A stretch of DNA of 8,544 nucleotides from an uncultured Eubacteriales bacterium (GTDB lineage Bacteria; Bacillota; Clostridia; Oscillospirales; Oscillospiraceae), in contig CABRZL010000083.1 of NCBI GenBank assembly GCA_902475435.1, forward strand, positions 1-8,544. Direction: 5' to 3'. Position numbers and translations under genes: made by a program. Shown piece after piece: positions 1-4,295 of this stretch (positions are counted from its first letter, which is position 1; each line of letters opens with the position of its first letter). The notes beneath the pieces were generated by a model. The model made no database searches. It worked only from the letters and a program-made list of their open reading frames with translations, and was not told the origin of the DNA.

Positions 1-513
1 GAAATGCTGCCACATAATGTTGGAACAGGTCTTTGCCAGGGAATGATTCCACTGATCGCCTATAACTATGCTGCCGGTAATTATAAGCGAATGCATAAAA
101 CAATCACCATATCGCGAATTTACGGGCTGGCTTTCACCGCGCTATGCATTGTTGAATTTGAACTTTTTGCAGGCGGAATTTCATATCTGTTCATTAAAGA
201 TACCCAGACGGTAGCGTTGACCACCAATTTTCTTCGTATTATGTATTGACAATGCTGAAAGAATAGACTATGCAATTTCCATATGTGCTACGCGTTGCAG
301 GCAATCGGAAAAGGGACGGAATCTTTAATCCTATCTGCCTGCCGTCAGGGACTGTTCAATATTCCATTGCTGTTTCTCATGAATCACATCTTTGGAATGT
401 ATGGAATTGTTTGGACACAACTCATTGCTGATGCGTTAACTGTAATCGTATCCATTATCGTATTTAGACGCACATTTCATTCAATTAGATTATCTGCGGA
501 AGCACACGATTGA
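1..513 (+). pseudogene. MATE-family multidrug/Na+ efflux transporter, 3' part, interrupted
   Basis: MATE proteins are inner-membrane antiporters of about 450 residues with 12 helices that export drugs or other cations using Na+ or H+ gradients. Only the C-terminal part lies here, because the gene runs off the left window edge. The first piece carries a family-typical stretch (GTGLCQGMIPLIAYNYAAGN, then FELFAGGISYLFIKD and FLRIM). The second piece has the typical ending (CYALQAIGKGTESLILSACR, then FNIPLLFLMNHIFGMYGIVW). Both pieces are in the same frame but are separated by TGA stops at 247-249 and 256-258. Between LRI and QAIGKG there are 19 codons, close to what intact relatives have, so the damage is local (about 30 bases) and not a large deletion. 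Compensating small indels or point mutations could explain it. The final stop is at 511-513. It is called a pseudogene because neither half alone makes a transporter; a sequencing or assembly error is the alternative. Confidence 0.75.
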
Positions 514-564
514 TTTTAAGAAGGTGAGCAGAAAACAAAGCCTAACTTGAAGAGAAAACAATCC

Positions 565-795
565 ATGAAAAGATATGAATATAAATTTGTGAAAGTGTCT
601 ATTAACTGGAAAGCAAAAAGAATATTCTTTCATGCTCCCAAAAACGGATCCACATTTGAAGCCTGCAAAGAAGTGATACAAAACGAAGCAGAAGCGGGTT
701 GGCGTTTCAAGCAAATCATAATGCCTTTTAATGAGGGAAGTATAATAGGTCATGCACAATGCTATCAAGTAATTTTTGAGCGGGAGATTTCATAA
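565..795 (+). CDS. DUF4177 domain-containing small protein
   Basis: A 76-residue protein of unknown function. It follows the DUF4177 pattern: an opening KRYEYKFVKVS strand, a middle helix with EVIQNEAEAGWRFKQI (the hallmark is the GW after an acidic helix), and a closing strand YQVIFEREI. It has no signal peptide and no membrane segment, so it is probably cytosolic. The ATG at 565 is chosen because the family usually starts at MKRYEYKF and a weak purine-rich site (AAGAGA, 550-555) precedes it. An in-frame TTG at 547 would add six residues but lacks a well-placed ribosome site. It lies 51 bases after the broken transporter gene with no clear promoter between them, so it may be read from upstream. 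Hairpins follow directly. The family call is from memory of the pattern and gives no biochemical role. Confidence 0.75.
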   Translation: MKRYEYKFVKVSINWKAKRIFFHAPKNGSTFEACKEVIQNEAEAGWRFKQIIMPFNEGSIIGHAQCYQVIFEREIS

Positions 796-823
796 TTTCG
801 TTAAAAAGCCGAAATTATGAAAT
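787..823 (+). repeat. Perfect 14-bp inverted repeat across the DUF4177 stop codon
   Basis: The arm at 787-800 (ATTTCATAATTTCG) is the exact reverse complement of 810-823, with a 9-base A-rich loop between them. The TAA stop of the small gene (793-795) lies inside the left arm. The stem is A/T-rich and no U-run follows, so by itself it is not a standard terminator. It could protect the 3' end of the mRNA. Confidence 0.7.
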
Positions 824-866
824 TGAGGGAAGGACGCCGCGTATGACTTTCCTTCCCTCCAATTTT
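820..866 (+). terminator. Probable intrinsic terminator of the DUF4177 transcript
   Basis: The arm at 820-834 (AAATTGAGGGAAGGA) pairs with 850-865 (TCCTTCCCTCCAATTT) with a single bulged base. The loop is about 15 bases (835-849). The stem is followed only by a short T-run, so termination may be partial. The first bases of its left arm are shared with the preceding inverted repeat. Confidence 0.6.
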
Positions 867-1011
867 CAACTGTGATAATAATTGATTTTTCCTATCCTTA
901 TTCACTATTTTGTCCCTACGAATTTAAAACTCTCTAAATCCATCTTCATTGCAAATTAGAGATCGAGAAATAAACGTTCAACCTGGAACATCTAAAAATC
1001 AAATGGTTAAC

Positions 1012-1044
1012 AAAAACGCCCTCAGGCGTAAACCTGAGGGCGTT
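1012..1044 (-). terminator. Intrinsic terminator of tRNA-Pro
   Basis: A perfect 12-bp stem (1015-1026 with 1033-1044) encloses a 6-base loop. Read on the minus strand, it follows the tRNA CCA end at once and is followed by five T residues (the A-run at 1012-1016). The last stem base is also the last base of the CCA, so the tRNA 3' end and the terminator touch. Confidence 0.9.
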
Positions 1045-1120
1045 GGTCCGAGTGACAGGGTTCGAACCTGCGGCCTGATGGTCCCAAACCACCCGCGCTA
1101 CCAACTGCGCCACACCCGGA
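1044..1120 (-). tRNA. tRNA-Pro (anticodon UGG)
   Basis: The reverse complement folds as a complete 77-base tRNA including an encoded CCA. The acceptor arm TCCGGGT pairs with ACTCGGA (one G-U). The D-arm contains GGCGCAGTTGGTAGCGC. The anticodon stem GGTGG/CCATC (one G-U) closes the loop TTTGGGA, which gives anticodon TGG at loop positions 3-5. The T-arm holds the expected GGTTCGAACC core. It reads the proline CCN codons, chiefly CCA and CCG. The gene is a single unit with its own promoter on one side and an intrinsic terminator on the other, and it faces away from trmB. Confidence 0.96.
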
Positions 1121-1131
1121 TCTTCCGAATT

Positions 1132-1160
1132 ATTATAGCACAAGATTTTTATTTCATCAA
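1132..1160 (-). promoter_or_regulatory. Sigma-A promoter of tRNA-Pro
   Basis: On the minus strand, -35 TTGATG (1155-1160) and a consensus -10 TATAAT (1132-1137) are separated by exactly 17 bases. The -10 box is 11 bases upstream of the tRNA 5' end, so the transcript would start at or very near the mature tRNA. Confidence 0.85.
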
Positions 1161-1231
1161 GTAAATTTTACACTGAGATAAAAATTTTCTTTCTAACAGG
1201 CAAAACACACACAAATCACAAATTTGAATGC

Positions 1232-1260
1232 TTTACGTTTAAACTCAGATTTGATATAAT
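1232..1260 (+). promoter_or_regulatory. Sigma-A promoter of the trmB/two-component operon
   Basis: A -35 box TTTACG (1232-1237, 4 of 6 consensus bases) and a perfect -10 TATAAT (1255-1260) are separated by 17 bases. This lies about 48 bases before the chosen trmB start. It is the only clear promoter seen for the three downstream genes. Confidence 0.75.
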
Positions 1261-1292
1261 AAAACATAATTTTGCTTGGTAGTGCAAAGGAA

Positions 1293-1297
1293 AGAGG
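1293..1297 (+). promoter_or_regulatory. Ribosome binding site that sets the trmB start
   Basis: AGAGG ends 10 bases before the ATG at 1308. This favours that ATG over the upstream TTG at 1272, which lies only 12 bases after the -10 box, and over the ATG at 1314. Confidence 0.6.
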
Positions 1298-1307
1298 TTT
1301 CACCCAA

Positions 1308-1958
1308 ATGCGAATGCGCAAAAAAACAAATCTGATTCCTCGTATGAACGCTTGTAGCGATATCTGGATTCGTGATCCGCAAAAATACCGTGGGCACTGG
1401 AAAGATTTGTACCCAGATGCAGAGGAAATTCGTTTGGAAGTAGGCTGCGGCAAAGGCAAGTTCACCACTGAAACTGCTGCTTCTGAACCAAATATTTTAT
1501 TTATCGCCATGGAAAAAGTTCCGGACGCCATGGTTATGGCTATGGAAAAAGCCAAATCAGCAGATCTTCACAATGCATTTTTTATCTGTGAGGATGTATC
1601 CCATGTGGAAGAACTATTTGCACCCGGCGAAATTGATTTGATTTATATAAATTTCTGCGATCCATGGCCCCATAAAAAACATGCACCCCGACGGCTAACG
1701 CATGAGAATTTTTTGAAGCTGTATCAAAAGATTCTAAAACCTGGCTGTGAGATTCATTTTAAAACCGATAACGCCAACCTCTTTGATTTTTCACTGGAGC
1801 AATTTCAAGCATGTCATTTCCAGCTAAAAAATGTCACCCGCGACCTCCATCAAAACGGACCTGTGGGAATTATGACTGGATACGAAGAAAAATTCTATGG
1901 ATTAGGCAAGCCAATATGCCGCCTAGAAGCGGTTTATCAGGAGGTATCACATGAATAA
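1308..1958 (+). CDS. trmB: tRNA (guanine-N7-)-methyltransferase
   Basis: TrmB transfers a methyl group from S-adenosylmethionine to N7 of G46 in the variable loop of tRNAs. The 216-residue length fits bacterial TrmB. It opens with the usual basic MRMRKK stretch. The SAM-binding loop LEVGCGKG is at about residues 43-50, the acidic end of the next strand is near AMEK (67-70), and the catalytic signature NFCDPWPHKKH is at 115-125 (relatives usually have Ser where this has Cys117). The substrate motifs FKTDN (151-155) and TGYEEKF (190-196) are also present, so the enzyme looks complete. The ATG at 1308 is chosen over an in-frame TTG 36 bases earlier for family start and ribosome-site spacing. It is the first gene of an operon and overlaps the next gene by 8 bases, which suggests translational coupling. 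Confidence 0.95.
   Translation: MRMRKKTNLIPRMNACSDIWIRDPQKYRGHWKDLYPDAEEIRLEVGCGKGKFTTETAASEPNILFIAMEKVPDAMVMAMEKAKSADLHNAFFICEDVSHVEELFAPGEIDLIYINFCDPWPHKKHAPRRLTHENFLKLYQKILKPGCEIHFKTDNANLFDFSLEQFQACHFQLKNVTRDLHQNGPVGIMTGYEEKFYGLGKPICRLEAVYQEVSHE
1939..1944 (+). promoter_or_regulatory. Consensus ribosome binding site of the response regulator, inside trmB
   Basis: AGGAGG lies 6 bases before the ATG at 1951 and within the last codons of trmB. A ribosome finishing trmB at 1958 covers this start, so coupled translation is likely. Confidence 0.8.
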
Positions 1959-2622
1959 CAATGTGAAAATTCTCATTGCAGATGACGAAGAACGCTGGCG
2001 AAGGTTAGTGGGCGACTTTCTCCGCAACGAAGGCTATAAAGTGATTGAAGCCGCCAACGGCCAGGAGGCGGTGGATTTGGTCAAAAATGATAACGATATT
2101 AATCTGGTGATTTTGGATATTATGATGCCTGTCATGGACGGCGTCCAAGCCTGTCAGATCATTCGCAGCTTCTCTCAGCTTCCGATCGTTATGCTCACAG
2201 CAAAAAACGACGAAGACAGTGAAGTGATGGGATTCGTCTGTGGCGCTGACGAATACATTGCAAAACCTGTTAAATTTCCTGTGTTTATCGCACGTGTGAA
2301 AGCACTTTTAAAACGTTCCGTATCTGTCCGCAGCACCGTGGATGTATCCGGCATTTGCATTGACCCCGATGCCCATACAGTCACTGTCGATGGGAAAGAA
2401 ATTGCTTTAACCCCTCGGGAATTTGAGTTGCTGCTTTATATAGCGCAAAATAAAAATATTGCTCTATCCCGCCAGCAAATTCTCTCTGCTGTATGGAACT
2501 TTGATTACTATGGTGATGCCCGTACGGTAGACACCCATATAAAAAATCTGCGCATGAAGCTGGGAGAACGAGGCGCAGCCCTGAAAACCGTCCGCGGAAG
2601 GGGCTATAAGCTGGAGGGATGA
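1951..2622 (+). CDS. OmpR/PhoB-family response regulator
   Basis: This is the output half of a two-component system: a cytosolic DNA-binding protein activated by phosphorylation on aspartate. At 223 residues it has the family's usual length. The receiver domain (about 5-120) has the acidic pair D11/D12, the phospho-acceptor D56 in LVILDIMMPVMDG, the switch residue T83 in MLTAK, and K105 in AKPVK. A short linker leads to a winged-helix DNA-binding domain (about 128-222), with LTPREFELLLYIAQN, the recognition-helix region RTVDTHIKNLRMKL and the wing VRGRGYKLE. All key residues are present. Its start overlaps the end of trmB by 8 bases, and the partner kinase follows almost directly. The target genes cannot be told from sequence, although autoregulation is common in the family. 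Confidence 0.95.
   Translation: MNNNVKILIADDEERWRRLVGDFLRNEGYKVIEAANGQEAVDLVKNDNDINLVILDIMMPVMDGVQACQIIRSFSQLPIVMLTAKNDEDSEVMGFVCGADEYIAKPVKFPVFIARVKALLKRSVSVRSTVDVSGICIDPDAHTVTVDGKEIALTPREFELLLYIAQNKNIALSRQQILSAVWNFDYYGDARTVDTHIKNLRMKLGERGAALKTVRGRGYKLEG
2613..2617 (+). promoter_or_regulatory. Ribosome binding site that sets the kinase start
   Basis: GGAGG is 7 bases before the ATG at 2625 but only 1 base before the in-frame ATG at 2619. The ATG at 2625 is therefore the likelier start. The site lies within the last codons of the response regulator. Confidence 0.65.
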
Positions 2623-2624
2623 GC

Positions 2625-4130
2625 ATGGGCTTTCGCAGCAGCCTGCGACGCAATTTGATTTTACTGTCCGTTGGCGTCTTGATGCTGTATTATGTACTTG
2701 TATTCCTGTTCAGCGCTCTATTTATGGAGCCATACTATCTCTACAACGTGGAAAAATCCCTGATCAGAGCTTATCGAACGTTAGACGAAGAAGGCGAATA
2801 CAATCTAGACACTGTCAGCATGTTAGAAGAATCCAATTTATCCATCGTCATTGCAGATCGCAATACCGATGAAATTCTCTACAACAGCAGAGAAAACAAG
2901 CGCTTTATGACTGACGTAACAGACCGTATTCTTCCGTTTATCAAGGAAGATGCCGTTGCTTCAGAATCCGGCTACAACCTCATTACGGATGAGCTCTATG
3001 AACATACTTCCTCTGGCGCTAATTATTCCAGCGGAAAAAGAGTCATTTTAGGAGGCATCACGGATCTATATGTGTTGGAAATCAGCACCTCCTATGCTTC
3101 CATCTCTCAGGCAACCTCAATTTCCATGCAATTTTCTTTAATTGTCGGACTGATGGTCATGCTTTTGGCAATTTTAGCATTTTCCCGAATGAGTTCTATG
3201 GTTGTAGATCCAATCACACAGATTACAAGCATTGCAAATCAAATTGCCCATTTAGACTTTTCTCAGAAATGCAACGTCCATATGGGCGGAGAAATCGGCG
3301 ATATGGCACAAAGCGTCAATACTATGTCCGACTTTATGCAAACATATATTGCCCAACTTCAACAAGCCAACGAGCAGCTGAAGGCAGACATTCAACATGA
3401 GAAAGAGCAAGAAGAGGCCCGGAAAAATCTTGTGGCCAATCTGTCCCATGACCTTAAAACGCCCATTGGTCTCATTGCAGGATATGCCGACGGGCTCCGA
3501 CGAGGCATGGCAAAAACGGACAGCGAAGTGCAGGAATATTGCGATGTAATTTGCGATGAATCTGACCGCATGATGACCATGATCGTCAAAATGATGGAGT
3601 TGTTTCGTTTAGAAAGCGGCACAGTAAAATTAGAACGAGAGGAATTTGATCTCTATGATCTTCTGAGTTATGAAGTAGAGATTTTCCGTATGGAAATTGA
3701 ACGGGCTAATATTCAGTTCACCACGGACTACTCAGACTGTCTGTATGTTTCCACAGACTATTTTTCTGCTGAGCAGGTCATTACAAATTATATGCAAAAT
3801 GCCATCTCTCATATAAATCATGGCAATCAAATGTCATTGCGTGTAACGGAACGCCACGGGTTCTATCAAGTATCCGTATTCAATTCTTCTGCCCCCATTC
3901 CAGAAGAAGAATTATCCAGAATTTGGGATAGCTTTTATCGGCTGGACAAATCCCGAAAAAGATCGCATCGGGAATCTGGTCTGGGACTTTCCATCGTCAA
4001 AAGTAACATGGATCTTTTGGGCGGAGGATATGGTGTTGAGAATGTCGAAGACGGCGTAGAATTTTGGGCCGAATTCCCCAAAAGTTCAGACACACCCACG
4101 GAAAACATACAAGAGACAGCCATAACCTAA
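2625..4130 (+). CDS. Membrane sensor histidine kinase (HAMP-HisKA-HATPase)
   Basis: This is the sensor partner of the preceding regulator: it autophosphorylates on His and passes the phosphate to D56. From ATG 2625 it has 501 residues. A first membrane helix lies at about 10-34, an extracytoplasmic sensor region at about 35-167, and a second helix at about 168-187. A HAMP linker (188-240) and a short coiled coil (240-265) follow. The HisKA domain has H275 in SHDLKTPI. The ATPase domain has an N-box with N388 and N392 (TNYMQNAISH), an F-box FYRLDKS near 437-443, and a G2 box SGLGL at 451-455. The usual G1 motif DxGxG is replaced by FNSSAPIP (about 419-426), a divergence seen to some degree in VanS-like kinases. 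An ATG at 2619 would overlap the regulator's stop by 4 bases and add two residues. The sensor region resembles nothing I can name, so the ligand is unknown. A strong terminator follows. Confidence 0.93.
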   Translation: MGFRSSLRRNLILLSVGVLMLYYVLVFLFSALFMEPYYLYNVEKSLIRAYRTLDEEGEYNLDTVSMLEESNLSIVIADRNTDEILYNSRENKRFMTDVTDRILPFIKEDAVASESGYNLITDELYEHTSSGANYSSGKRVILGGITDLYVLEISTSYASISQATSISMQFSLIVGLMVMLLAILAFSRMSSMVVDPITQITSIANQIAHLDFSQKCNVHMGGEIGDMAQSVNTMSDFMQTYIAQLQQANEQLKADIQHEKEQEEARKNLVANLSHDLKTPIGLIAGYADGLRRGMAKTDSEVQEYCDVICDESDRMMTMIVKMMELFRLESGTVKLEREEFDLYDLLSYEVEIFRMEIERANIQFTTDYSDCLYVSTDYFSAEQVITNYMQNAISHINHGNQMSLRVTERHGFYQVSVFNSSAPIPEEELSRIWDSFYRLDKSRKRSHRESGLGLSIVKSNMDLLGGGYGVENVEDGVEFWAEFPKSSDTPTENIQETAIT

Positions 4131-4138
4131 ATAAACGT

Positions 4139-4179
4139 AAAGACTATACCAAAGAACTTTCCTTTGGTATAGTCTTTTT
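4139..4179 (+). terminator. Strong intrinsic terminator of the trmB/two-component operon
   Basis: A perfect 16-bp stem (4139-4154 with 4162-4177) has a 7-base loop and ends in a run of five T residues (4175-4179). It begins 9 bases after the kinase stop codon. Confidence 0.95.
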
Positions 4180-4193
4180 GCTGTTTCCATTGC

Positions 4194-4233
4194 AAAGGTG
4201 CAATTCGGTGCTCACAGCACAAATTGTACCTTT
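4194..4233 (+). promoter_or_regulatory. Long interrupted dyad upstream of the ene-reductase promoter (candidate operator)
   Basis: The outer arms AAAGGTGCAATT (4194-4205) and AATTGTACCTTT (4222-4233) are complementary apart from one G-T pair. Inner arms GTGCT (4208-4212) and AGCAC (4216-4220) are perfectly complementary around a CAC centre. No T-run follows, so it does not look like a terminator. It ends about 20 bases before the -10 box, so its right arm covers the -35 position. That placement fits a regulator-binding site. Confidence 0.5.
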
Positions 4234-4250
4234 CTCAATATGTCTTGATT

Positions 4251-4259
4251 TGTTATAAT
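4251..4259 (+). promoter_or_regulatory. Extended -10 promoter of the ene-reductase gene
   Basis: TGTTATAAT is a perfect extended -10 element (TGn plus TATAAT at 4254-4259). No good -35 box lies 16-18 bases upstream. The promoter therefore depends on the extended element, and perhaps on an activator at the adjacent dyad. Confidence 0.7.
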
Positions 4260-4281
4260 GCTAACATATAGAATACGAAAA

Positions 4282-4287
4282 AAGGAG
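4282..4287 (+). promoter_or_regulatory. Ribosome binding site that sets the ene-reductase start
   Basis: AAGGAG ends 2 bases before the ATG at 4290 but 8 bases before the in-frame ATG at 4296, so the second ATG is preferred. Confidence 0.65.
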
Positions 4288-4295
4288 CGATGAAA

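Noticed and set aside
866..1011. A/T-rich intergenic stretch considered for a small gene or RNA
   Set aside because: I see no open frame with a ribosome site, no promoter and no stable fold; it looks like spacer between convergent units.
946..1143. Minus-strand open frame of 65 codons across the tRNA
   Set aside because: Its middle part (VAQLVARVVWDHQAAGSNPV) is simply the tRNA-Pro sequence translated, a well-known false gene pattern.
1272..1307. 12-codon extension of trmB from a TTG
   Set aside because: The TTG lies only 12 bases after the -10 box, and the ATG at 1308 matches the family start with a usable ribosome site.
4064..4258. Plus-strand open frame overlapping the kinase end and terminator
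   Set aside because: It runs through the strong intrinsic terminator and dyad, has no ribosome site, and has no recognisable domain.
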